Source: Rhodospirillales bacterium
GTDB taxonomy: Bacteria; Pseudomonadota; Alphaproteobacteria; ATCC43930; CGMCC-115725
DNA: 40,445 nt
Reading direction: 5' to 3'
NCBI GenBank assembly: GCA_028291405.1
Contig: JAQGID010000097.1
Coordinates: 1-40,445 of the forward strand
Made by a program: the position numbers and the translations under genes. Numbering within the stretch: the first letter of the stretch is position 1; every line of letters begins with the position of its first letter. The notes beneath the pieces are model-generated. The model had not been told where the DNA came from and did not search any database. It saw nothing but the letters and a program-made list of their open reading frames with translations. Positions 29,733 through 40,445 of the stretch are shown piece by piece.

Positions 29733-30614
29733 ATGCCCAGCCTCAAGGACCTCCGCGTCCGCATCCGCAGCGTCAAGTCGACGCAGAAGATCACCGCGGC
29801 CATGAAGATGGTCGCGGCGTCGCGCCTGCGCCGCGCGCAGGAGCAGGCCGAGGCCGCGCGTCCCTATGCGCAGCGGATGGACCGCATGCTGTCCTCGCTC
29901 GCCGGCAAGCTCGCCGGCATGCCGGGGGCGCCGCCGCTGCTCGCCGGGACCGGCAAGGACACCGTGCACCTGCTGGTCGTCGCGACCTCGGATCGCGGCC
30001 TCGCCGGCGGCTTCAACGGCACCATCCTGCGCGAGGCGCGACGCAACATCCGCGAGCTGCAGGCCGCCGGCAAGACCGTCAAAATCCTGACGATCGGGCG
30101 CAAGGGCCGCGACAGCCTGCGGCGCGACTACGCCAAGCTGATCGGCGACAGCCTGACCGAGGTCGGCCGCAAGCGGCTCGCCTTCGTCGAGGCCAAGGAG
30201 ATCGCCGACAAGATTCTGGCGATGTACCAGGCCGGCAGCTTCGACGTCTGCACGATCGTCTACAACCGGTTCAAGTCGGCGATCAGCCAGATCGTGACGC
30301 TGCAGCAGCTTATCCCCTTCGCACCGCCGGCATCGACGCCGGAGACCGCGGCCGGCACCGGGGTCTACGAGTTCGAGCCGTCGGAGGAGGAGATCCTGAC
30401 CGCGCTGCTGCCGAGCAATCTCGCGGTGCAGATCTTCACCGCGCTGCTCGAGAACGGCGCCAGCGAGCAGGGCGCCCGCATGACGGCGATGGACAATGCG
30501 ACGCGCAATGCCGGCGAGATGATCGATCGTCTGACGATCAATTACAACCGGACGCGCCAGGCCGTCATCACCAAGGAATTGATCGAGATCATTTCCGGCG
30601 CCGAAGCCCTCTGA
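29733..30614 (+). CDS. atpG: ATP synthase gamma subunit
   Basis: The gamma subunit is the rotating central shaft of F1. The 293-residue product has the two terminal helices that form the coiled-coil shaft: N-terminal [20 protein letters not shown] and C-terminal [20 protein letters not shown] followed by [16 protein letters not shown]. The central Rossmann-like domain contains [12 protein letters not shown]. It sits between alpha and beta as in the standard operon. Confidence 0.97.
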   Translation: MPSLKDLRVRIRSVKSTQKITAAMKMVAASRLRRAQEQAEAARPYAQRMDRMLSSLAGKLAGMPGAPPLLAGTGKDTVHLLVVATSDRGLAGGFNGTILREARRNIRELQAAGKTVKILTIGRKGRDSLRRDYAKLIGDSLTEVGRKRLAFVEAKEIADKILAMYQAGSFDVCTIVYNRFKSAISQIVTLQQLIPFAPPASTPETAAGTGVYEFEPSEEEILTALLPSNLAVQIFTALLENGASEQGARMTAMDNATRNAGEMIDRLTINYNRTRQAVITKELIEIISGAEAL

Positions 30615-30637
30615 ACGGGTCGGCGCCGAGGAGTTAA

Positions 30638-32074
<1,437 letters not shown>

Positions 32075-32095
32075 TTCGACAAGGGATCGATCGTC

Positions 32096-32551
32096 ATGGC
32101 CGACAAGGTCCAATTCGAGCTGGTCTCGCCGGAAAAGCTGCTGCTCTCCGAGGCGGTCGACATGGTCGTCGTCCCCGGGGCCGATGGCAATTTCGGCGTG
32201 CTTCCCGGCCATTCCCTGCTGATCTCGACGGTCCGTCCGGGCGTGATCGACGTCTATGAGGGAAATCAGATCAGCGAGCAGATCTTCGTCTCCGGCGGCT
32301 TCGCCGAGGTGACGCCGGAGCGCTGCACGGTCCTTGCCGACGAGGCGATGCCGCTGTCGGCCCTCGATTCCGCCACGGTCGAGGCCGAGATGCGCAACCT
32401 CGAGGCCGCCCTCGCGAATCTTCGCGAACGCTCCGGCCGTCTGTCGGGCGACGAGCGCGAGGCTGTGCTCACCGAGCTGCGCGCCACGGAGAGCAAGCTC
32501 GATGTCGGCCAGGCGAAGCTAGCGGCGCTCCGCACCACGACCGCGCATTGA
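32096..32551 (+). CDS. atpC: ATP synthase epsilon subunit
   Basis: Epsilon couples the shaft to the c-ring and restrains ATP hydrolysis. The 151-residue product has the N-terminal beta-sandwich (FELVSPEKLLLSEAVDMVVV, PGADGNFGVLPGHSLLI) and a helical C-terminal tail (LRERSGRLSGDEREAVLTEL). It closes the operon, 21 bases after atpD. Confidence 0.96.
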   Translation: MADKVQFELVSPEKLLLSEAVDMVVVPGADGNFGVLPGHSLLISTVRPGVIDVYEGNQISEQIFVSGGFAEVTPERCTVLADEAMPLSALDSATVEAEMRNLEAALANLRERSGRLSGDEREAVLTELRATESKLDVGQAKLAALRTTTAH

Positions 32552-32557
32552 CGCGGT

Positions 32558-32573
32558 CCGGCCGAACGGCCGG
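32558..32573 (+). terminator. hairpin after the atp operon
   Basis: CCGGCC and GGCCGG pair around GAAC, 6 bases after the atpC stop. The stem is strong and well placed, but no T-run follows, so termination would need help or be partial. Confidence 0.35.
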
Positions 32574-32657
32574 CTGCAGCGAAAGACTTGCAACGATATC
32601 CCGCAATCGGCCAACAATGCCGATGCGCAGAAAAGTTCGCGTGCGGGGAGGAGCAGG

Positions 32658-33671
32658 GTGACGACGAGACGCGAGTTTCTCGCCGGTGCGGCCGTTGTCG
32701 GTGCCGCCGCGACTGGGACGCCGTTCCTGATCGGCGCCAGCCGAGCCGCGGAGCCGATGGTCTTTGTCCTCCCGCTCAGCTTCGTTCCCGATTTCATCGA
32801 CGTAATGAACGCCTATTCCGGCGGTCATTTCGCGCGCCAGGGGATCGACGCAAAGCTCATCGGGGCGACCAGCGGCGCCCAGGGCATGCAGCTTTTGGTG
32901 ACAGGTCAGGCGCAATTCGGCCGCGGCTCGGCGCTCGACGAAATCCGGGCCGCCGCGCAGAAGTCGCCGCCCATCGGCATCGCGACGATCAATCAGGGCT
33001 CGAGCTTTCGGATCATCAGCCTGCAGGATCGCCCGGTGCAGAAGGCCGAGGACTTCAAGGGCAAGACGGTCGGCATCATCTCCAACGGGTCGCCGACCGA
33101 GATTTTTCTCGACCTGATGCTGGCCAAGGTCGGGCTGAACAAATCCGACGCCGAGCGCCAAGCCACCGGCGGAACGGCCGGCGCGATCGAGTATCTCAAG
33201 AAGGGCCGCGTCGATTGCTTCATCTCGTCGCTGAGCGTCGTCGTCGCGCTTGAGCAGGCGGGCGAGAAAATCGTCTATTGGAGCACCGATCGTTACGCGC
33301 CGATGCCCGGCAACATCTATATGACGACGCCCGAGGTCGTCGTCGCCAGGCCTGACCTCGTCGTCCACTGTCTGCACGCCCTCAAGGCGTCGATCGACGA
33401 GCTTATGACGCAGCCGACCGCGCCGTTGTTCGAGCGGGCGGCGAAGGACTTCGATATTCCCGGCTTGCAGAATCTCGACACCCAGGTCGTTTACCTGCGG
33501 CGCGTCGTCGCTGAGGCTTGGCTGTCACAGGGCCGGGAAAACTTGCTCCGGAACATCCCGAGCCTGTGGGCGTCAGGGGTCGAGGCGTTGCGCTCCGCCG
33601 CAATCGTCGATATCAAGGATCCGACTGGACTTTATACCAATCGCTTCATCGACGAGGCGCTGCGGGCCTGA
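32658..33671 (+). CDS. Tat-exported ABC-type substrate-binding protein (NMT1/SsuA-like)
   Basis: GTG 32658 follows GGGGAGGAG, giving 337 residues. The N-terminus has a twin-arginine signal (TTRREFLAGAAVVGAAATG) ending near SRAAEP, so the protein should be periplasmic. The remainder resembles the NMT1/THI5-like binding proteins of nitrate, sulfonate and taurine or thiamine-precursor transporters: LPLSFVPDFIDVMNAYSGGH, LLVTGQAQFGRGSALDEI, AEDFKGKTVGIISNGSP and GAIEYLKKGRVDCFIS. No permease or ATPase gene is adjacent, so the ligand and partner are unknown. The 106-base gap after atpC suggests its own transcription. Confidence 0.85.
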   Translation: MTTRREFLAGAAVVGAAATGTPFLIGASRAAEPMVFVLPLSFVPDFIDVMNAYSGGHFARQGIDAKLIGATSGAQGMQLLVTGQAQFGRGSALDEIRAAAQKSPPIGIATINQGSSFRIISLQDRPVQKAEDFKGKTVGIISNGSPTEIFLDLMLAKVGLNKSDAERQATGGTAGAIEYLKKGRVDCFISSLSVVVALEQAGEKIVYWSTDRYAPMPGNIYMTTPEVVVARPDLVVHCLHALKASIDELMTQPTAPLFERAAKDFDIPGLQNLDTQVVYLRRVVAEAWLSQGRENLLRNIPSLWASGVEALRSAAIVDIKDPTGLYTNRFIDEALRA

Positions 33672-33754
33672 GAATCTCGAGACGTTGGACGCTTTTTGTC
33701 CTTCCGGTGTTTATTCCGAGGCCGACTGCGAGTTCAGAGGATATAGCAAGTTAA

Positions 33755-34570
33755 ATGGGTGCGTGGACGCTGGACGACATTTCCTGGGATCGGTTCGACC
33801 AGAGCAAGGTCGATCCCGACATCCTCAGCATCGTCAAGGCGGCTGGCCTCGTCGAGCACAACGGCGCGGATTACGCGCAGTACCTCTGTCGCGTCTTCCA
33901 TGACGACCCCGACTTCCAGGTAATTGCCCTGCGCTGGGGCACCGAGGAAATCCAGCACGGCGAGGCCTTGGCGCGATGGGCGCAGCTTGCCGATCCGAGT
34001 TATGATGCGCTCGCCGCGTCGCAGCGCTTCACCGCCGGTTTCCGCGTCGACGTCGCGGCGGAGACCTCGATCCGCGGGTCGCGGGCCGGCGAGATGCTGG
34101 CGCGCTGCATGGTCGAGGTCGGCACGAGCTCCTATTACTCGGCCCTGGCCGAGGCGGTCGACGAGCCGGTGCTCCGCGACATCTGCCGACGCATCGCCGC
34201 CGACGAGTTCCGCCACTACAAGCTGTTCTATACGACGCTGAAGCGGCTCCTCGCGACCGAGAAGCTGAGCCTGTGGCGGCGCCTCAAGATCGCCTTCGGG
34301 CGCATCATCGAGGCCGACGACGACGAGCTCGCCTATGCCTATTATGCCGCCAACGAGGGGCAGACACCCTACCGTCGCCGCCGCTATGCCCAGGCCTATG
34401 CGCGACGCGCTTATGCCGTTTACCGGTTGCACCACGTCGAGCGTGGGATCGGCATGGTGATGAAGGCGATCGGGCTTTCGCCGACCGGCCGCTTGAGCCG
34501 TGTCATCGCCGGCGGAGCCTGGCGCTTCCTGCGGGCGCGCGCCGCGCGGCTGGAGCGTGCGGCCGCCTGA
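33755..34570 (+). CDS. ferritin-like di-iron protein
   Basis: The 271-residue product has a four-helix-bundle ligand pattern. Glu34 (LVEHNGADYAQ), Glu65 and His68 (TEEIQHGEALAR), Glu121 (CMVEVGTSSYYSAL), and Glu151 and His154 (ADEFRHYKLFY) form two ExxH pairs plus single Glu residues, enough to bind two irons. The C-terminal 90 residues are rich in Arg and Tyr and form further helices without transmembrane character. It could be an oxygenase, a desaturase-like protein or a peroxide-handling protein; nothing in the context decides. It is convergent with rppH, 8 bases apart. Confidence 0.82.
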   Translation: MGAWTLDDISWDRFDQSKVDPDILSIVKAAGLVEHNGADYAQYLCRVFHDDPDFQVIALRWGTEEIQHGEALARWAQLADPSYDALAASQRFTAGFRVDVAAETSIRGSRAGEMLARCMVEVGTSSYYSALAEAVDEPVLRDICRRIAADEFRHYKLFYTTLKRLLATEKLSLWRRLKIAFGRIIEADDDELAYAYYAANEGQTPYRRRRYAQAYARRAYAVYRLHHVERGIGMVMKAIGLSPTGRLSRVIAGGAWRFLRARAARLERAAA

Positions 34571-34578
34571 CGCTTCGG

Positions 34579-35073
34579 TCAGCGACGCGCTGGGCTGCAG
34601 TGCTTTCCCAGCTCGGCGAGGACGTCGACATAGAGCTGCCGCTTGAATGGCACGATCAACTCCGGAAGCTCGTCCTGGGCGGCCCATTTCCAGGCATCGA
34701 ACTCCGGGTGCTCGGTTGCGAGATCGACATCCGAATCGGTGCCGGTGAAGCGCATGGCGAACCATTTCTGGCGCTGCCCGCGGTAGCGGCCGCCCCATAC
34801 CTTGCCGTGCAGCTCGACCGGCAGCTCATAGCGCAGCCATCCTTCGGTCTCGCCGAGAACCTCGACCTTGTCGATGCCGGTCTCCTCCGTGAGCTCGCGC
34901 AGAGCGGCCGCCCGCGGCTCTTCGCCGTCGTCGATGCCGCCCTGCGGCATCTGCCACGCCCCCGGGGTGTCGATCCGCTGGCCGACGAAGACGCGCCCGG
35001 CGTCGTTCAGCAGCATAATGCCGACGGCCGCACGATAGGCATCCTCGCCCGTTCCGACGGCTCTCTTGCTCAC
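34579..35073 (-). CDS. rppH: RNA 5'-pyrophosphohydrolase
   Basis: RppH removes pyrophosphate from mRNA 5' ends and so triggers decay. The 164-residue product carries a complete Nudix box at 45-67 ([20 protein letters not shown] then TGI), preceded by [12 protein letters not shown] and followed by [11 protein letters not shown], the pattern that separates RppH from other Nudix enzymes. Its start overlaps the deacetylase stop as ATGA, so it is the last, translationally coupled gene of the minus-strand operon. Confidence 0.94.
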   Translation of the reverse strand: MSKRAVGTGEDAYRAAVGIMLLNDAGRVFVGQRIDTPGAWQMPQGGIDDGEEPRAAALRELTEETGIDKVEVLGETEGWLRYELPVELHGKVWGGRYRGQRQKWFAMRFTGTDSDVDLATEHPEFDAWKWAAQDELPELIVPFKRQLYVDVLAELGKHCSPARR

Positions 35074-36218
35074 TTCGCTGCACCGTCCTGCGCCGCGGCC
35101 GGTTTCGGCTCCGGTTTCGCCTCCGGTGCCGTCTCGCTCTGCTTCGCATCGGGCGCCGTGGCCTCAGCCGGTTTGGCGACGGGCGGGATCGTCACCATCG
35201 CCGAGATCGGGGCAAGGACGAGGTCCTTGTCGGGCAAGGTCTTCGACCAGGCGACGACGCGCTCGACGGTGAGGGGATAGAGCGACCCCGCGACGATCGC
35301 CCGGTTCTTGCGGCGCGCGATCGGCTCGGAATCGAGCAACGCCTGGTCGACCGCGGTGCGCGACAAATCGGCGTCGAGATCGCGATCGGTGACCGCATAA
35401 GGCAACGCGAACTCTCCGGCCAGAGTCGCCACCGCACCGGGGTTGGTGGCGCGCGTCTCGACGAAGAGCAACCCGCGGCCGTTGACGACTTCGAGGACCG
35501 GCCGCAGCTCGGGGGCTGCGGCGGTGAAGCGCGAACCCATCATATTGGTGATCCCGACATAGCCGACGGCGCGGCTCAGCGCCCATTCGAGCCGGTCGAG
35601 GTTCTGTTGCACCGGTAGCGCGGTCAACAGCGTCTGCGGCCCGGGATCCTCGCGCGGGTAGTCAAGCGGTTCCATTGGGATCGACATCAGCACCTCGTGA
35701 TGTGCCGCTCGGGCCTTGGCGATCCAATCCGGCAGGTCGGGCGCGTAAGGATCGAAGGCCAAGGTCACGCTGGGCGGCAGCTTGTCGATCGCGCTCTGGG
35801 TGTCGAGACCGGCGCGGCCGAGGCCGGCGATGATGACGGCGATCCGCGGATGCCGGTCAGCCGCGTCGAAGGGCGCGGCATAGACCTGCCAAGCGCGCCG
35901 TCCGTCCTCGGCGACGATCGGCAAGGGACCGCTCGGGCCACGCTCGATCAGCGTCGGATCGCCGCCGGCGATGAGACGCTCGAAGTCCTTATCGGCCGGT
36001 AGCCGAGGTGCGCTCGCGACGGCGGTACTGCGGCGCGACACTGGCGGCAGCGTAATCTCGATCCGCGCGCCAGCTTGCCGTTTCGGTGTGGACGGTTTCG
36101 CAAGCCAGGCGACGAAGCCGGCCAGCAGGACCAGAACGACTGCACCGATCGCTGTGAAATAGAGTCCGCTAATCGGCCGCCGCGCCGGACCGACCGCGGA
36201 ATCAGGAGGACGAAACAC
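35070..36218 (-). CDS. divergent polysaccharide deacetylase family protein
   Basis: The 382-residue product has one N-terminal transmembrane segment (about 18-41), a Pro/Ala-rich linker, and a deacetylase-like (YibQ/DUF610) domain from about 120 to 350. Segments are [71 protein letters not shown] and GLLFVETRA. The Asp pair found in many members (IDDLG) is replaced by AGLG here, so catalysis is uncertain. A low-complexity Lys/Pro/Ala tail ends the protein. It lies between ctpA and rppH in an operon on cell-wall remodelling. Confidence 0.88.
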   Translation of the reverse strand: MFRPPDSAVGPARRPISGLYFTAIGAVVLVLLAGFVAWLAKPSTPKRQAGARIEITLPPVSRRSTAVASAPRLPADKDFERLIAGGDPTLIERGPSGPLPIVAEDGRRAWQVYAAPFDAADRHPRIAVIIAGLGRAGLDTQSAIDKLPPSVTLAFDPYAPDLPDWIAKARAAHHEVLMSIPMEPLDYPREDPGPQTLLTALPVQQNLDRLEWALSRAVGYVGITNMMGSRFTAAAPELRPVLEVVNGRGLLFVETRATNPGAVATLAGEFALPYAVTDRDLDADLSRTAVDQALLDSEPIARRKNRAIVAGSLYPLTVERVVAWSKTLPDKDLVLAPISAMVTIPPVAKPAEATAPDAKQSETAPEAKPEPKPAAAQDGAAK

Positions 36219-36230
36219 GATGCCCGATGG

Positions 36231-37579
<1,349 letters not shown>

Positions 37580-37583
<4 letters not shown>

Positions 37584-38848
37584 CCACTTACCTTATCTTC
37601 GCGAGTTGCCAGCCAAGGCAACGGGTTGATGGGTTGATCGTGGTGGCGTAATTCCAAGTAGAGGGAAGCATCGCCCGCCGGCATGACGCCGACCGGCTCG
37701 CCTGCAACCAACCACTGACCCACCGCTCCTGCGATCCGTTCCAATCCAGCGAGCAGCGAATGATAGCCGTCCCCATGCTCGATTATCAAGATTTGCCCAT
37801 AGCCGCGGAACGGTCCGGCAAACTCGATCCGGCCGTCGAACGGCGCGACGACCTGACCGCCGGATCGCGCCGACAGAACGATGCCCTTGCTCGCGGCACC
37901 GAATTGATCGTTCTCGCCGAAGCGGCGCGTGAGCTTGCCTGAGACCGGCGCGACCATCGTGCCGTAGGCGGACGAGAAGGGGCGAAGTCCTCGCGGCCGT
38001 GCGGGATCGGCGTTCCATGCGACGGTCGGGGCGGCGCTTGCCTCGGCTCCGTCGCGCGGCGGGCGCGTGGTCGCGCGCGACAGCAGCTCGCTATCGTGAC
38101 GCTGCTGGGCTTCGACCTTGTCCATGAGATCACGGAGATCCTTGGCTTCGCTCGACAGCGCCTGCAGCCGTTCGCCGGTCGCCGCCGATTCGCGGGTCGT
38201 CTGCTCCTGCAGGCTCGCCTTGCGGGCGATCGCCGCCTCGACCTCGGCATGTTGCTTTTCGAGTCCGGCGTTTTCGGCGGCAAGGAGCGCATGTTTATGC
38301 GCGATGCGGTCGTGCATTTCGGCGAGCGAGGCGAGCTCGGCCCGGAGGGCGAGCGCCTTGGCCTCGATTTGCGGCACCGCAGCGCCGAGTAGAAACGCGC
38401 TGCGCAGGGCTTCCACCGGCTCGCCTGGCGAGAGCGCGAGGGCGTCCGGCGGATGGCGTGCCAGCGTCTGCAGCGCCATCAAGACCTCTTCGTATTGCCG
38501 GCGGCGTCGCTGCAAATCGGCCGATTTCACGCTCTCCTCGGCGGCGAGCTCGGCAATCTGCCCCTCGATTTCGGACAACGCCCTCTCGTGCTGGTGCACG
38601 GCTTCCGCCGCCTTCACGCTGGATTTGCGGAGCGCGGCCAGCTGGTTCGCGAGTTCCGCCGTCTCTTTGGCATAGCGCGCCTGCGCCTGCTTTCCTTCGT
38701 CGAGCGCCCGTTCGATCGACTTCAGCTTGTCGTCCGGCGGCGGCTCGGCGGCGCTCGATGGCCGAGCGAACAGAAGGCAGAAAAGACAAAAAACCGCTGG
38801 CGCACCGCGCGCAGCACGAATCAGCGATCCTGGCTCAGGCTTGCGCAC
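37580..38848 (-). CDS. envC: EnvC-type murein hydrolase activator
   Basis: The 422-residue product begins at a GTG at 38848 and has a signal peptide (APAVFCLFCLLFARPSSAAE). A long coiled coil follows (about 40-260), then a C-terminal LytM/M23 domain (about 300-418: GKLTRRFGENDQFGAASKGI onward). The zinc-ligand HxxxD motif of active M23 peptidases is absent here (SKGIVL), as in EnvC, which activates amidases rather than cutting the wall itself. It overlaps gpmI by 14 bases upstream and ctpA by 4 bases downstream. Confidence 0.92.
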
Positions 38849-40403
38849 GTCGCTCGGCGTTTGCGTATCGCAGCAAATTACGACCGGTCATCGCCGCCGG
38901 CTGCGGCAGGCCGAGGATGGCGAGAAGCGTCGGGGCGATATCGGCGAGGCGTCCGTCGGCTAGGCCGGTGATCCCGGCCGGCGGATCGACCAGCACCAGC
39001 GGGACGGGATTCGTCGTATGCGCCGTGAAGGGATGGCCGGTAGCGGCGTCGCGCATCAATTCGACATTGCCGTGGTCGGCAGTAATCAGGATCGTGCCGC
39101 CGGCGCGCTGCACCGCTGCGGCAAGCCGCCCGAGACAGGTGTCAACGGTTTCGACGGCCGTGATCGCCGCGGCGAGATCGCCGGTGTGGCCGACCATGTC
39201 GGTATTGGCGTAATTGAGTACCACGAGGTCGTACTTGCCGCCGTCGATCGCCTCGACCAGGCGGTCGGTCAGCTCGAAGGCTGACATCTCGGGCTTCATG
39301 TCGTAGGTCGCGACCTTCGGCGAGGGAACCAGAATCCGATCCTCGCCGGCGAACTGCTCCTCGCGACCGCCGTTGAAGAAGAACGTCACATGCGCGTATT
39401 TTTCGGTCTCTGCGATCCGCAGCTGCGTCAGACCGGCTCGCGAGACGATCTCGCCGAAGGTCTCGGTCAGGTCTTCCGGCGGGAAGAGCGTCGTCATCAG
39501 CGCGTTGAGCTCAACCGAATATTCCGTCATGCCGGCGGCGGCCGCGAAATGCACCTTGCGGCCGCGCCGGAACCCGTCGAAATCGGGATCGAGCAGCACG
39601 GTCGCGATCTCGCGGACCCGATCGGCCCGGAAATTCGCGACGATGACGCCGTCGCCATCCTGCATGCCGTGAAAATCGCCGATCACCGTCGGCAGGACGA
39701 ACTCGTCGTCCTTGCCGGCGGCGTAGCTCTGCTCGACGGCCGCGATCGGGTCGGGTGCCGTTTCGCCACGGCCCTCGACCATCGCGAGATAGGCCTTCTC
39801 GACGCGGTCCCACCGCTTGTCGCGGTCCATCGCATAATAGCGGCCGCTCACCGTCGCGATGCGCGTCGCGGCATGATCCTTGATGTCGGCGATGAAGGTC
39901 TCGAGATAGCCGATGGCACTGCGCGGTGGCGTGTCGCGCCCGTCGAGGAACGCGTGGACCGCGACCGGCACCCCGGCATCGGCGATGATGCGGGCCAACT
40001 CCGCGGCCTGATCCTGATGCGAATGGACGCCGCCCGGCGATACCAGCCCCAGGAGATGGGCTGTGCCGCGGCTCGCCTTCAGCTTGCCGATGAAGTCGCC
40101 GAGTCGCGGGTTCTTGGCCAGCGAGCCGTCGGCGATCGCCGCGTCGATCCGCGGCAAATCCTGCAGCACGACGCGGCCGGCGCCGAGGTTCATGTGCCCA
40201 ACCTCGGAATTCCCCATCTGTCCTTTCGGCAGGCCGACGAACAGCTCGCTCGCCTGCAACAACGCGTGCGGGCTCGTCGCCATGAAACGGTGCCAGTTCG
40301 GCGTCTTCGCCAAGAGGACGCCGTTGTCGGCGCGCTCCTTACGATGTCCCCAGCCGTCGAGAATGCAGAGAACGACCGGTCGAGGGCGCGAGGATGCTGA
40401 CAT
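38835..40403 (-). CDS. gpmI: 2,3-bisphosphoglycerate-independent phosphoglycerate mutase
   Basis: GpmI interconverts 3- and 2-phosphoglycerate in glycolysis with two Mn ions. The 522-residue product begins with VVLCILDGWGHRKERADNGV (metal-binding Asp) and has the phosphoserine motif PKGQMGNSEVGHMNLGAGR. Further segments are HAFLDGRDTPPRSAIGYLE, ILITADHGNVELM and TDMVGHTGDLAAA. It is the first gene of the minus-strand operon with envC, ctpA, deacetylase and rppH. The remaining 42 bases at the window edge show no assignable gene. Confidence 0.97.
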   Translation of the reverse strand: MSASSRPRPVVLCILDGWGHRKERADNGVLLAKTPNWHRFMATSPHALLQASELFVGLPKGQMGNSEVGHMNLGAGRVVLQDLPRIDAAIADGSLAKNPRLGDFIGKLKASRGTAHLLGLVSPGGVHSHQDQAAELARIIADAGVPVAVHAFLDGRDTPPRSAIGYLETFIADIKDHAATRIATVSGRYYAMDRDKRWDRVEKAYLAMVEGRGETAPDPIAAVEQSYAAGKDDEFVLPTVIGDFHGMQDGDGVIVANFRADRVREIATVLLDPDFDGFRRGRKVHFAAAAGMTEYSVELNALMTTLFPPEDLTETFGEIVSRAGLTQLRIAETEKYAHVTFFFNGGREEQFAGEDRILVPSPKVATYDMKPEMSAFELTDRLVEAIDGGKYDLVVLNYANTDMVGHTGDLAAAITAVETVDTCLGRLAAAVQRAGGTILITADHGNVELMRDAATGHPFTAHTTNPVPLVLVDPPAGITGLADGRLADIAPTLLAILGLPQPAAMTGRNLLRYANAERRAQA

Positions 40404-40445
40404 GGACGCTATCGTCTTCCTTGGCGAATGAACGGGTTCAGAATA

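Overview
The window looks like a GC-rich alphaproteobacterial chromosome. The clues are the five-gene F1 ATP synthase operon atpHAGDC without the Fo genes, an sdhCDAB cluster running into zapE and mdh, an sucA-sucB-lpd block, and the cell-envelope operon gpmI-envC-ctpA-deacetylase-rppH. The gene order resembles Rhodospirillales and Rhizobiales, but I cannot name a genus from the sequence alone.

About 1-7.84 kb is accessory DNA, the right-hand part of an integrated element whose left end lies outside the window. It has a divergent repressor/Cro-like switch (228-1341) with four similar palindromic operator candidates. A tightly packed operon of uncharacterised helical proteins follows (1434-4320), then an excisionase-like HTH protein and a complete tyrosine integrase (4317-5530). 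Three operon proteins share a helical module (two copies in one), and three end in the same -AAE tail. Beyond the integrase is a mosaic: a decayed duplicate of a small-protein gene, two pairs of short repeats, a KGG-type basic protein, a CHCC zinc-finger protein and a DUF6522-like protein. The segment ends at a 3' fragment of a tRNA-Thr(GGT) gene (about 7789-7842), the likely integration boundary.

From 7.9 to 22 kb is core metabolism on the + strand: asd, a CitE-like CoA-ester lyase, sdhC-sdhD-sdhA-sdhB, a small Cys-rich putative zinc protein, zapE, mdh, sucA, sucB and lpdA. This covers succinate and malate oxidation and the 2-oxoglutarate dehydrogenase complex. Succinyl-CoA synthetase (sucCD), often found between mdh and sucA in this group, is absent from that gap.

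From 22 to 27.3 kb are a minus-strand xerC-DUF484-transaldolase group, priA on + and a Mug-type glycosylase on -. The atpHAGDC operon follows (27.6-32.6 kb), then a Tat-exported orphan substrate-binding protein and a ferritin-like di-iron protein on +. From 34.6 kb to the end, the minus strand carries a tightly coupled operon transcribed gpmI, envC, ctpA, divergent polysaccharide deacetylase, rppH, linking glycolysis, peptidoglycan remodelling and RNA decay.
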